From JANJWP01 sp964540725 (lineage in GTDB: Bacteria > Patescibacteriota > Gracilibacteria > BD1-5 > UBA2023), in contig CAZINU010000014.1 of the NCBI GenBank assembly GCA_964540725.1, forward strand, positions 1-23,084: 23,084 bases of DNA, given 5' to 3'. The notes under the pieces were generated by a model. It saw only the letters and a list, made by a program, of their open reading frames with translations. It was not told where the DNA came from and made no database searches. A program made the translations under genes and the position numbers. Shown here in pieces: positions 8,896-16,440 of this stretch (positions are counted from its first letter, which is position 1; every line of letters starts with the position of its first letter).

Positions 8896-8948
8896 GATGC
8901 GCACGTGAATGGGTTTCCTTCATTGAACCATACTTTCGTTTCCGGCGC

Positions 8949-8983
8949 AAAAAAACCGCCCCCGATTTCCCGGGAGCGGTTTT
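8949..8983 (-). terminator. Rho-independent terminator after the anchored helical protein
   Basis: On the minus strand, stem ACCGC-T-CCCG pairs with CGGG-G-GCGGT around loop GGAAAT and is followed by a T7 run. It starts 14 nt after the UAG of the gene at 8997-9827. Confidence 0.88.
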
Positions 8984-8996
8984 CAAGCGGAGGAGG

Positions 8997-9827
8997 CTAC
9001 TGTTTGAACTCGGCTTCGGTCTTGATGAGTTCGAGCTTCTTCAAGAGTTCGGTTCCGCTGTCGGGCAATACGACCGTCGCGTCTTTCACGAGAGCCTCGC
9101 GGTTGTTGATGACGGTGTCGAGGAAGACCCGGTTGTACGAATTGAGCGCCGTGAACGTGGCGACGAATTTGTCGACGAAGACCAGATAGGTTTTCGCCGT
9201 CGTTTCGCGGTCTTTCGCGTCGAGATAGGCGGCGAGAAGTTCTTCGGTCTTGTCGTAGTCGAGCCTTTTGTACGCGTCGGTCAGTCCGGCCTTGGCGGCT
9301 TCGGTCTTGGCCGTGGCGTCGGCGGCCGCGGCCGCGAGTTCGGAACGCTGGGCCGAAAGCGACGACAAGTGTTCCTGGGTGGCCTTGTACCGGTACTTGA
9401 GTTGGTCGGTGAAGCTTTCGAGCATGGCGGCGCGGTCGGACGATTGGTCCAAGAGCCCGTTCACGTCGGTTTTGAGGATGTTCAAATACTCGGCGGCGGC
9501 CACCATGTTGGCGGCGATGACGCGCTTTTGGCCGGCGCTGCGGTCGGCCAACGCGGCGGCGATGGGCATGACCTCTTCGTAGAGGCGGACGGGCGTTTCG
9601 GTTTTTTCCTTCGTCTTCAGCCCGATATTGAGCGAGAGCGCGACGCCGGTATCGCCCAAATACGGTACGCCCTTGCGCTTGAACGTCAGGTCGTTGGAAG
9701 AGGCGTTCGCCACGTGGGAAGGCGACGAACGGTAGGCCGTGTACGCGAGGTTGACGAAGAACGAAAGAAGGACTCCGAGCAGGAGGACGCGGCGGACGAA
9801 GTCCTTGATTTCGGCGCGTAAAACCAT
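8997..9827 (-). CDS. Membrane-anchored helical protein of unknown function
   Basis: A 276-residue protein that I do not recognise. Residues 13-33 (VLLLGVLLSFFVNLAYTAY) form one N-terminal membrane anchor preceded by Arg/Lys, so the rest should lie outside the cytoplasm. The remainder is mostly alpha-helical and Ala/Glu/Lys-rich with probable coiled coil around residues 130-215 (HLSSLSAQRSELAAAAADAT). It contains no Cys. It shares an intergenic region with the divergent cell-wall amidase and could be involved in envelope biology, which is inference from position only. It ends in UAG, followed by a terminator. The ATG at 9827 lies about 20 nt from a good promoter. Confidence 0.8.
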   Translation of the reverse strand: MVLRAEIKDFVRRVLLLGVLLSFFVNLAYTAYRSSPSHVANASSNDLTFKRKGVPYLGDTGVALSLNIGLKTKEKTETPVRLYEEVMPIAAALADRSAGQKRVIAANMVAAAEYLNILKTDVNGLLDQSSDRAAMLESFTDQLKYRYKATQEHLSSLSAQRSELAAAAADATAKTEAAKAGLTDAYKRLDYDKTEELLAAYLDAKDRETTAKTYLVFVDKFVATFTALNSYNRVFLDTVINNREALVKDATVVLPDSGTELLKKLELIKTEAEFKQ

Positions 9828-9852
9828 AGGATGGCGGTGAGAATTTCGACAG

Positions 9853-9880
9853 ATATTACGGAGCCCCTCCCTTTTTGCAA
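9853..9880 (-). promoter_or_regulatory. Promoter of the anchored helical protein gene
   Basis: On the minus strand a -35 box TTGCAA (9880-9875) and a -10 box TAATAT (9858-9853) are separated by 16 nt. The predicted transcript starts near 9846. No equally clear promoter was seen for the divergent amidase gene. Confidence 0.6.
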
Positions 9881-9892
9881 CCGAAAGCGCGC

Positions 9893-12235
9893 ATGGAAGC
9901 GAAACGACCCCTTCTCCCGCTCGCAGTCTTTTCCGTCCTCCTCGGGGCGTTTTCGCCGACTTTGTTGCTCGTTCGCATCGAGGAGCGGTTTTCGTACGCG
10001 ACCGAAACGATCGGAATCCAAGGAAAAGCCGCGCCTTCGTACGCCGTATCCGCCGATGCGGCCGGAGCTGTCCGCGCCGTCCGGGACGGGTTCGAAACGA
10101 CGGGCGAAATTACGCTCGAACGTCCGGCCGGAAGTTTCGTACTCTCGGTCCCCGAATCGTTCGCCGCCACGACCGAAAACGACCTCCGGATCGTCTTTTC
10201 GGCAGGCGACCGCAGCGAAGTTCGGACGCTCGACCTCGAAAGTCCGAAGGACGGGTTCGGAAGGCCCGGGTTCTTTACCGAACCGGCGGTCTTTCCCCCG
10301 ACCGGAAAGCTTTCGTACCGCATTCTCTCCAAACGGCCGTTGCCGGCCGGAACGGCCGTTCAGGCGACCGACGTCCGATCGAAAGCCTGGAGAATATCGA
10401 TAGACGCGGACGTTCGCGCCGCCGCGGCCGCCCCCGGCGGAGACCCGGTCGTCCGGCGTGCCGACTGGGGCGCCGACGAGGAATGGCGTTTCGAAGACAG
10501 CGCGACGTGGAAACCGTACTTCGACAAGTTGGCCGCCGAGGCCGGAAGCGAACCGTCGCCCGAAACCGTCGCGTACCGCGAAAAAATCGCGAAGATCGAA
10601 TCGCACCTGAAAGCGAACTTTCCCGAGCAGTACGGAAGCGTCGAAACGATTGCCGAAGAAAACGGGCGCAAGCTCGTGTGGCCCATCGAAAAATCGAAAA
10701 AGGTGGAAAAAATCGTTCTCCACCACACGGCCGAAAATAACCTGAAAGACCTCTCCGACGAAGAACTCCTCCGCTCGACGTACCGCTACCACGCGGTCAG
10801 CCGGGGATGGGGCGACATCGGGTACAATTTCGTCGTCGGCCAACGCGGCCGCATCTACGAGGGGCGGGCCGGCGGCGACTACGTGGTCGCCGCCCACGCC
10901 GCCTGGAACAACCGCTCGACGGTGGGCGTGAGCGTCATCGGGAATTTCGAGGTCGAGCACCTGAACGCCGACCAAGAACGCGGACTGAAATCCGTTCTCG
11001 AAACGCTCTCGAAGAAGTACGGCGTCGATTTTTCGAAAACTTCTTTTTCGCACCGCGAATGCAAGAAGGGCGGCGATTGCGTCATGGACGACTACGAAAC
11101 GAAGAACCTGGTCGGCCACCGCGACGTCGGCTACACGACCTGCCCGGGCGCGAACCTCTACGAAGCCATGAAAAAGCTCCGCGACGGCGCGACGTATTCG
11201 TTCGGGCTCAAACCCGTGGAAAATCCGCGGGCGAAGGTGTTGTTCGCGGCTTCGTCAAACCCGTCGAAAAACTTGTCGAAGACGGAAGCCCTTCCGACCT
11301 TGCCCAAAGGGCCGAACGTCCGCGTCCGCCTTTCGTACCCCGAAAGCCCGTCGGTCCAAATCGAGGGCGTTTTCCGCGCGCCCCGGTTCGGCGCCGGAAC
11401 GCTTTCGGGATCGCTGAAGAAAAACGTTCCGCTCACGGTCGAAGCGAACGGCTCCGGCTCACTCTCGCTCGTTTTGGAATCCGTTTCGAAAACGGGGAAA
11501 CCCGTAAAAAAGCGAATTCGGCTCGGTTCGGTCGCGTTCTTCGAATCGGACGTCCTCCGCGTAAAAAGCTGGACCCGCAAGCCCGCCTGGGACAAGACCG
11601 GCAACCTGAACGACAATACGTTCCGCGGAAAAATCGAAATCCGCGCGGAAAACGGCAAGATCACGCTCATTAACGAACTCCCCCTCGAATCGTACCTCAA
11701 GGGGCTCGGCGAAGTGAGCAACGGCGACCACGCCGAAAAGGTAAAGACCATTCTCGTGGCGGCCCGGAGCTATGCGTATTTCTACCTCCAAAAAGAAAAC
11801 CGGAAATTCCCCGGCAAGCCGTACGACGCGTCCGACGACCCGGAAGTCTTCCAGAAGTACCTGGGATACGGGCTCGAAACGCGTTCCCCGGCGGTCGCGA
11901 AACTCGCGGACGAAACGAACGGGGAAATGATCTTCTTCTCGGGGGGCGTTATCAAGCCATGGTACTTCAACGAGTCGGACGGAAAGGTTCTCTCGTACCG
12001 CGAATATTGCCTGCTGCGCGTCGATAACGGAACGCTCCCGAAAAATACCGAATGCAAAGACGTTCCCTACCTTATGGGCGCGGTCGACCCCGGGGGTATC
12101 GGCCATACCCGCAAGGGCCACGGCGTCGGCATTTCCGGTATCGGCGCGACCTACTTCGCGACGACGCTCGATTGGAAATACCCGCAGATCATCCGGTACT
12201 ACCTGGACGGAACGGAGGTGGGGAAGGCGTACTAA
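9893..12235 (+). CDS. Cell-wall amidase (PGRP/Amidase_2) fused to a SpoIID/LytB domain
   Basis: A 780-residue exported peptidoglycan hydrolase. Residues 5-25 (PLLPLAVFSVLLGAFSPTLLL) are a signal peptide or anchor. A beta-rich region follows to about residue 175. The Amidase_2/PGRP domain spans roughly 265-425: LHHTAEN supplies a zinc His (277/278), GHRDVG a second His (409) and TTCPG a Cys (417), so the zinc site is complete for N-acetylmuramoyl-L-alanine amidase activity. The SpoIID/LytB-type domain lies at about 590-770 (LPLESYLKGLGEVSNGDH, ILVAARSYAYFYL, GHGVGISGIGATYFA); SpoIID is a lytic transglycosylase and LytB an amidase enhancer. One polypeptide may therefore cleave both glycan and stem peptide. 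I chose the ATG at 9893 over the TTG at 9875. It ends in UAA just before a strong terminator. Confidence 0.93.
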   Translation: MEAKRPLLPLAVFSVLLGAFSPTLLLVRIEERFSYATETIGIQGKAAPSYAVSADAAGAVRAVRDGFETTGEITLERPAGSFVLSVPESFAATTENDLRIVFSAGDRSEVRTLDLESPKDGFGRPGFFTEPAVFPPTGKLSYRILSKRPLPAGTAVQATDVRSKAWRISIDADVRAAAAAPGGDPVVRRADWGADEEWRFEDSATWKPYFDKLAAEAGSEPSPETVAYREKIAKIESHLKANFPEQYGSVETIAEENGRKLVWPIEKSKKVEKIVLHHTAENNLKDLSDEELLRSTYRYHAVSRGWGDIGYNFVVGQRGRIYEGRAGGDYVVAAHAAWNNRSTVGVSVIGNFEVEHLNADQERGLKSVLETLSKKYGVDFSKTSFSHRECKKGGDCVMDDYETKNLVGHRDVGYTTCPGANLYEAMKKLRDGATYSFGLKPVENPRAKVLFAASSNPSKNLSKTEALPTLPKGPNVRVRLSYPESPSVQIEGVFRAPRFGAGTLSGSLKKNVPLTVEANGSGSLSLVLESVSKTGKPVKKRIRLGSVAFFESDVLRVKSWTRKPAWDKTGNLNDNTFRGKIEIRAENGKITLINELPLESYLKGLGEVSNGDHAEKVKTILVAARSYAYFYLQKENRKFPGKPYDASDDPEVFQKYLGYGLETRSPAVAKLADETNGEMIFFSGGVIKPWYFNESDGKVLSYREYCLLRVDNGTLPKNTECKDVPYLMGAVDPGGIGHTRKGHGVGISGIGATYFATTLDWKYPQIIRYYLDGTEVGKAY

Positions 12236-12675
12236 CGCGTATCATCCGGGAGTGGAATTTTAGAAGCCGCCCATGAAAAAAGGCCCGCGTTCGCGGGCCT
12301 TTTTCGAGATGGGAACGGAACGATGGGGGAAACCGCTCACGTACCGTCGCCTTCATGGAGCCGATCGTTCCGAATGATCCGGGCCCTCCCCCTGGAATCG
12401 ACGACGACGGTGGCGCCGTCGGGGCGGTGCGGCCGATCCTTCCGTTGGAGCGAATTCGTCCCATTTTCGGAAGTTCCGGAAAACACCTTGGCGATTTCCG
12501 CCGGGGACCGGACCGCGGAATCGTCTTCGATACGAAGGCAGTCCCCTTCCAGCGTTGCCGGGGTCGCCGGGGTTTTTCCCGTTCTGGCGGCAAGGTCCGG
12601 AGTCGCCGGACTTTCGACGCACACGGCGATTCCGCCCACTTCCATACTCGCTACTACTGCGGATCGTGTCGGCAT
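12232..12675 (-). CDS. Small hypothetical protein with an ambiguous UGA near its 3' end
   Basis: I do not recognise this protein. It starts at the ATG at 12675, which has the best Shine-Dalgarno site in the window (GGAGG, 5 nt upstream) and a promoter with a perfect -35. The N-terminal 111 residues run to GDGT with codon use like the neighbours and a Pro/Thr/Ala-rich segment (SPATPDLAARTGKTPATPAT). A UGA follows at 12337-12339. If UGA is Gly, the frame continues 34 codons through the terminator at 12276-12304 to a UAG at 12232 that overlaps the amidase stop codon. If UGA stops here, the gene ends 33 nt before the terminator, which is the usual geometry. Both ends are possible. Confidence 0.5.
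12276..12304. terminator. Bidirectional rho-independent terminator
   Basis: A perfect 8-bp GC stem GGCCCGCG / CGCGGGCC is flanked by A6 on the left and T5 on the right, so it can end transcription from both sides. It lies 41 nt after the amidase UAA and between convergent genes. Confidence 0.93.
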
Positions 12676-12712
12676 GATACCCTCCTTTTCCGTCATTTTT
12701 GCTGACCTTCGA

Positions 12713-12740
12713 AAGGTACGGGAATAATGGCGTTTGTCAA
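12713..12740 (-). promoter_or_regulatory. Promoter of the small hypothetical gene
   Basis: On the minus strand a consensus -35 TTGACA (12740-12735) and -10 TACCTT (12718-12713) are 16 nt apart. The predicted start near 12706 leaves a leader of about 30 nt with GGAGG before the ATG at 12675. Confidence 0.65.
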
Positions 12741-12762
12741 AAAGCAAATTCGGCGGCCACGC

Positions 12763-12790
12763 TTTACAAACCCGGGAAATCCGCTAATCT
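12763..12790 (+). promoter_or_regulatory. Promoter of nrdR
   Basis: A -35 box TTTACA (12763-12768) and a -10 box TAATCT (12785-12790) are separated by 16 nt, back to back with the minus-strand promoter at 12713-12740. Only 22 nt separate the two -35 boxes, so a single DNA-bound protein could affect both. Confidence 0.6.
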
Positions 12791-12796
12791 CGGGAC

Positions 12797-12875
12797 GAGA
12801 CGTACTTCGGCGGTACGATGAAGCGAGAACCGAAGGCCGGAGACGCGAATTTCGAAGCCTTTCAGAACTTTTTCC
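12797..12875 (+). promoter_or_regulatory. Structured leader of nrdR, similar to the dnaG leader
   Basis: The predicted leader is about 80 nt. Near its 5' end a hairpin CGTAC-N7-GTACG (12801-12817) is followed by a GCGAG/AACCGAAGGC stretch, CGGAGAC, CGAAG and TTTCAGAACTTTTTCC directly before the ATG. The same elements occur in the same order before dnaG (20450-20520). No Shine-Dalgarno sequence is visible. A shared post-transcriptional control is inference. Confidence 0.45.
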
Positions 12876-13325
12876 ATGCGTTGCCCCAAGTGTAAGAACC
12901 TCGATACGAAGGTGATCGACTCCCGTATCGCCGAAGACGGAAAATCCATCCGCCGCCGCCGGGAATGCGAAAAGTGCGAATCGCGTTTCACGACGTTCGA
13001 GCGAATGGAATTCGTCAATTTCCTCGTTACCAAATCGAACGGCGAACAGGAGCTCTACGACCGCTCGAAAGTCGAACGCTCCATCGAAAAAGCGATCCAT
13101 CGCCGCCACGTCGACCACGCGGCCATCGAAACGGCCATCAACGAGCTCGAAAACGAATGGGCCGCGAACAAAAAGGGCATCACCTCCAAACGCATCGGCC
13201 GCGACATCTTGCGACGCCTCAAGGATATCGACCAGGTCGCCTACGTCCGGTTCGCGTCCATCTACCATAACTTCGAAGACGTCCGGCAGTTCGCGGATTT
13301 CATCCGGAGCGAGTTCGACGAATAA
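12876..13325 (+). CDS. nrdR: Transcriptional repressor NrdR
   Basis: Represses ribonucleotide reductase genes when bound nucleotide signals a high dATP state. The 149 residues match the normal length. The N-terminal zinc ribbon has C3-x2-C6 and C31-x2-C34, with the typical DSR and RRRRECEKCESRFTTFER segments. The ATP-cone domain covers about residues 49-139 (VTKSNGEQELYDRSKVERSI, then GRDILRRLKDIDQVAYVRFA and FASIYHNFEDVRQFADFI). It ends in UAA. The next gene, a PriA relic, starts 29 nt downstream in the same direction. No ribonucleotide reductase gene is in the window. Confidence 0.96.
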   Translation: MRCPKCKNLDTKVIDSRIAEDGKSIRRRRECEKCESRFTTFERMEFVNFLVTKSNGEQELYDRSKVERSIEKAIHRRHVDHAAIETAINELENEWAANKKGITSKRIGRDILRRLKDIDQVAYVRFASIYHNFEDVRQFADFIRSEFDE

Positions 13326-13354
13326 GCGGGGCGCGAGACTTTCCAACGGCTTCC

Positions 13355-14323
13355 ATGCTCACCCTCGTCGACCTTTCCCGTTCCCCCCTCGCCGCGCCGT
13401 ACGTGAGCGAGGCTTTCGTGGAAGCCGTCACGAAAACGCTCGCGGAAGGCGGACGGGTTCTCGTATTCTTCAATCGTCGCGGAGCGTACCGAGCTTACGT
13501 GTGCAAGGATTGCTCGCACGCCGTTCCCTGTCCTCGTTGCGACCTCTCGCTCGCGTTCCATTCCTCCCCCTCCAAGCGACTCCTTTGCCATCATTGCGGC
13601 CACGTCGAAGACGTTCCGGAACGGTGTCCGAAGTGCGGCGGGGTCAACTTGGCCGGAGTCGGCGTGGGAATCCAGACCTTCGAGGCCGAGCTCCTGAAAT
13701 TCTTTCCGGAAACGCCCGTCGTCCGTCTCGATTCCGACAGCGCGCGCGTTTCGAAAAGCGAAGCGGCCGAGCTGAAATCGGCACGCATCGTCCTTTCGAC
13801 CAGCCTGTACCACCGAACGGATCCGGGCGAGTTCGATTTGGTCGTATTCCCCTGTTTGGACGCCGAATTGGTCGCGAACGAATACGACGTCGAAGAACGG
13901 GCGTACGCCAATATCCGATACGCGGCGAAGAACGCGAAGGAAACGCTCGTCCAAACGTTCGCGCCGGGATCCCCCCTCGCGAAAGACCTTTCGGAAGGAA
14001 CGTATAAGCATTTCCTCGAGCGCACCCTTTCGGAACGGAAACGGTTCGGATATCCCCCATACGCCCGGCTCGCCCGCGTCACGGTGTCCGACCGGAATCC
14101 CGACCGACTGAAAGAAGCGGTCGCCCGTTTTGCGAACAAGCTCGAAATCGCGAAAAAAGAAACCGGGATCGGAAGCGAGATCTTTTCGAAAACCCCCGTG
14201 TTCCGAAGGGCTGACGAGTACGTCGCGCATATCGTCGTAAAAGGGTCGGACGCCGAGGAACTCCTCGAGTCGCTCCGAGGCGAGATCGTCAAGAACCGGA
14301 ACGTCCGACTCGAGTGGCGGTAG
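13355..14323 (+). CDS. priA: Degenerate PriA-like primosomal protein (zinc and C-terminal part only)
   Basis: Corresponds to the C-terminal half of PriA, the helicase that restarts stalled replication forks. At 322 residues it lacks the 3'-DNA-binding domain and the first helicase domain with the Walker motifs. It begins at the segment VLVFFNRRGAYRAYVCKDC and keeps all eight zinc-binding cysteines (C50, C53, C59, C62, C78, C81, C91, C94). The GIQTFEAELLKFFP and YPPYARLARV regions are also recognisable. Helicase motif VI (normally VAGRAGR) is absent, replaced by an unrelated stretch around EERAYANIRYAAKNAKETLV. ATP-driven unwinding is therefore not expected; a structural primosome role through the zinc domain is possible. 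No upstream fragment of the missing half is present, because nrdR fills that space. It ends in UAG. Confidence 0.85.
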   Translation: MLTLVDLSRSPLAAPYVSEAFVEAVTKTLAEGGRVLVFFNRRGAYRAYVCKDCSHAVPCPRCDLSLAFHSSPSKRLLCHHCGHVEDVPERCPKCGGVNLAGVGVGIQTFEAELLKFFPETPVVRLDSDSARVSKSEAAELKSARIVLSTSLYHRTDPGEFDLVVFPCLDAELVANEYDVEERAYANIRYAAKNAKETLVQTFAPGSPLAKDLSEGTYKHFLERTLSERKRFGYPPYARLARVTVSDRNPDRLKEAVARFANKLEIAKKETGIGSEIFSKTPVFRRADEYVAHIVVKGSDAEELLESLRGEIVKNRNVRLEWR

Positions 14324-14372
14324 CGTTCGGAAAAATCGTCCGCTTCTCGGGAGAATTCCAACTTCGGAACCG

Positions 14373-14414
14373 ACCGTTCGAAAACCTTTTTACGGGAGAC
14401 GGTTTCCGAACGGT
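14373..14414 (+). repeat. Palindromic element, copy 1 (intergenic)
   Basis: The stem is 14 bp with one A-C mismatch (14373-14386 with 14401-14414), and the 14-nt loop is TTTTTACGGGAGAC. It lies between the convergent ends of the priA-like and transporter genes. The same loop recurs in two hairpins inside uvrC (19252-19297 and 19357-19406), while the outer stem sequence differs between copies but stays self-complementary. Here it might also help terminate transcription. Confidence 0.75.
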
Positions 14415-14468
14415 ACGATTCCTCCGTCGGAATTCTTCCTCTCCTTTTATCTCGCGGAATCGCCGATG

Positions 14469-16418
14469 CTATTCCGCGATCATTTTCCGGTACCGGAAAC
14501 TCGCGACCGCCCCTACGATGAGCGCGAGGCCGAATACCGCGAAGAATCCTTCGAACCCGAAGATCGCGAGCAGGAGTCCTCCCAAACAGAGCCCCACGAC
14601 GTTCGCGGCGTTCTGAAGCATTTTCATGGGCGACGCCGACGCGTTCGAATCGATTTCGGAGAGGTCGAACTTCTTCGCGTAAAACCCGTTGTACAAATCG
14701 AGGAACGCCCCTTGGGAAATGCCCATGCCGGCCGCGTACCCGATACTGTTGCAAACGCCGAGCGCGAGGAACGCCCACTTCGTTTCCGCGAAGGACATGA
14801 AGAAGAGCGATCCGGCCGAGAGGGCGATACCGAAAAGGACGACCGGGAGGTTTCCGATACGTTTCGAGAGCCGGATGAACGGATCCTGCATGACGAAGGC
14901 GGGGATGGCGATGGTCGCGAGCATGACGAAAGCCCACTGCTTACTCGAAAGCTTTTCCAAGTATTCGACGAGGAACGAGATGGCGAAGGTATCCCAAAAC
15001 CCGAAGGCCAATACGACCGCGGCGGCCCAGAGCATGCCGAAATGCCTGGGGGTCTCCACGATGGTCGCCCGAATGGACCGAAGCTCCTTTTTCGTATCGG
15101 CGACGAGTTCCTTCCGGTCGAATTTCGCCTTGTCGCGCATCGGACGGAGGAAGACGAATTTCGCGGATTTGGCGATGGCGGAAAAATCGGCCTTGCTCAC
15201 GTAGCCGACGGCGTACTCCTTCATGCTCTCGACGTTCACGGTCCGGGCGATGATTTTCAGTTTCGTGACGGCGGAAAAATCGATCGTCCGCTCGGAATTG
15301 TCGAAATACGTGAAAATGAACGCGATAAGCAGGAGGATGAACGCGATAAGCACGAGAACGGCCGCGGTCGGATTCGTTCCGAGCACGACCCCGGAAGCGA
15401 CCAATCCGATGAGGGAACCGGCGCCCGCGAAGATATTGTTCCTCGAAAGGATCGAAGAATACTCGGAAGGATCGGAATTGTTCAGGATGTACGAGAGGGT
15501 CGTAATGTCGTTCACTTCCTTCGTAAATCCGTAAAAGAGCGAGGCGAGAACGAGCAGGAGCAGATTGAAACCGGAAGACAGGAATCCCGAAAGAAGGTCG
15601 GCGGCGCCCCCGGAAGAGGCGGCGGAAGACTGTCCCGACGAATAGATAAAATCCAAAAAGACGAGCGCGGCGAGAAGCTGGGAAACCGCGGCGAAGAGGT
15701 AGAGCCTCTTGGCGTAGAAGTACCGTTGGAGAATGCCGACGGGAACGTCGAGGGCAAGCGCGAGGACGTTGCCGATTCCCAGAAATATTCCCACGAGGGC
15801 GGCGGATTTCAGCTCGAGTCCGAAAAAGAACACGACGGTGAAGTGGAAGAGCATCCATACGAATCCGATGGACGCGCTTACGTAGAAAAGGTTTTTCCGC
15901 TTGATGCGGTCGGATTCCGATTCGATGGAAACGAAATTCGCCGCTTCCGCGAAATTGCCGGAATTTTCGGCAAGCAGGGACTTAGCCTGGCTGACGCCGA
16001 GCGTTACGCGGTTCCCGACGTCGGAAATCTTTCCGACGACCTGGGCGGTAGCGGCCCCGGCAGTCTGGGTAACCTGGTCTTTAGCCGCGGTCGCGGCGGT
16101 AACGACCTGGTCCTTGGCGACGGCGGCAGTGGCGACGACCTGGTCTTTCGTATTCGCCGCCGCTTGCACGACCTGGTCTTTCGCGGTCGTAGCGGTCTGC
16201 CGGACGGCGGAAGCCGCGGCGGAAGTACGCTCCTTGGCGGCAGCGGCCGCTTGGATGGCCTGTTCCCGGGCGGTAGCGGCCATGGCGGCGGCTTGGTTCG
16301 AAACGGTCGAAGCGGTTTCGTGGAGCCGCGAAGAAAGTCCGTTCGACGACGGATCTTCGGACGTTCGGGCGACGGAAGCGTCCGGGGCGCTCGGATTCGG
16401 AATTTCGTTTTCGGGCAT
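14469..16418 (-). CDS. MFS-like transporter with N-terminal LEA-like repeat domain
   Basis: A 649-residue protein. Residues 1-40 are polar and disordered-looking, and 40-132 are an Ala/Lys/Gln-rich helical domain of 11-residue repeats (TKDQVVATAAV, AKDQVVTAATA, AKDQVTQTAGA) typical of group 3 LEA or amphipathic lipid-binding helices. From about residue 175 onward there are at least ten hydrophobic membrane segments in two halves (for example FVWMLFHFTVVFFFGL, AAVLVLIAFILLLIAFIFTYF, FGMLWAAAVVLAFGFWDTF, FAVFGLALIVGAVASF), separated by a charged cytoplasmic loop (around 395-450). The overall layout suggests the major facilitator superfamily; no substrate motif is evident. It is the last gene of an operon, 22 nt after the SpoU gene, and ends in UAG. 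Confidence 0.75.
   Translation of the reverse strand: MPENEIPNPSAPDASVARTSEDPSSNGLSSRLHETASTVSNQAAAMAATAREQAIQAAAAAKERTSAAASAVRQTATTAKDQVVQAAANTKDQVVATAAVAKDQVVTAATAAKDQVTQTAGAATAQVVGKISDVGNRVTLGVSQAKSLLAENSGNFAEAANFVSIESESDRIKRKNLFYVSASIGFVWMLFHFTVVFFFGLELKSAALVGIFLGIGNVLALALDVPVGILQRYFYAKRLYLFAAVSQLLAALVFLDFIYSSGQSSAASSGGAADLLSGFLSSGFNLLLLVLASLFYGFTKEVNDITTLSYILNNSDPSEYSSILSRNNIFAGAGSLIGLVASGVVLGTNPTAAVLVLIAFILLLIAFIFTYFDNSERTIDFSAVTKLKIIARTVNVESMKEYAVGYVSKADFSAIAKSAKFVFLRPMRDKAKFDRKELVADTKKELRSIRATIVETPRHFGMLWAAAVVLAFGFWDTFAISFLVEYLEKLSSKQWAFVMLATIAIPAFVMQDPFIRLSKRIGNLPVVLFGIALSAGSLFFMSFAETKWAFLALGVCNSIGYAAGMGISQGAFLDLYNGFYAKKFDLSEIDSNASASPMKMLQNAANVVGLCLGGLLLAIFGFEGFFAVFGLALIVGAVASFRYRKMIAE
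16023..16301 (-). repeat. 33-nt / 11-residue LEA-like repeat region
   Basis: Codes for residues 40-132 of the transporter. The best-conserved four units share KDQV plus an Ala-rich remainder, and the underlying DNA repeats ACCTGGTC(T/C)TT about every 33 nt (minus strand gene, plus strand shown). Eleven-residue periodicity predicts an amphipathic helix. Confidence 0.75.
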
Positions 16419-16440
16419 GCTCCTTTTTGCGATGACCCCC

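Noticed and set aside
7882..9189. A 435-codon plus-strand frame
   Set aside because: It runs antisense across the VirB6-like gene, a terminator and the next gene, is full of charged residues without motifs, and is not a plausible gene.
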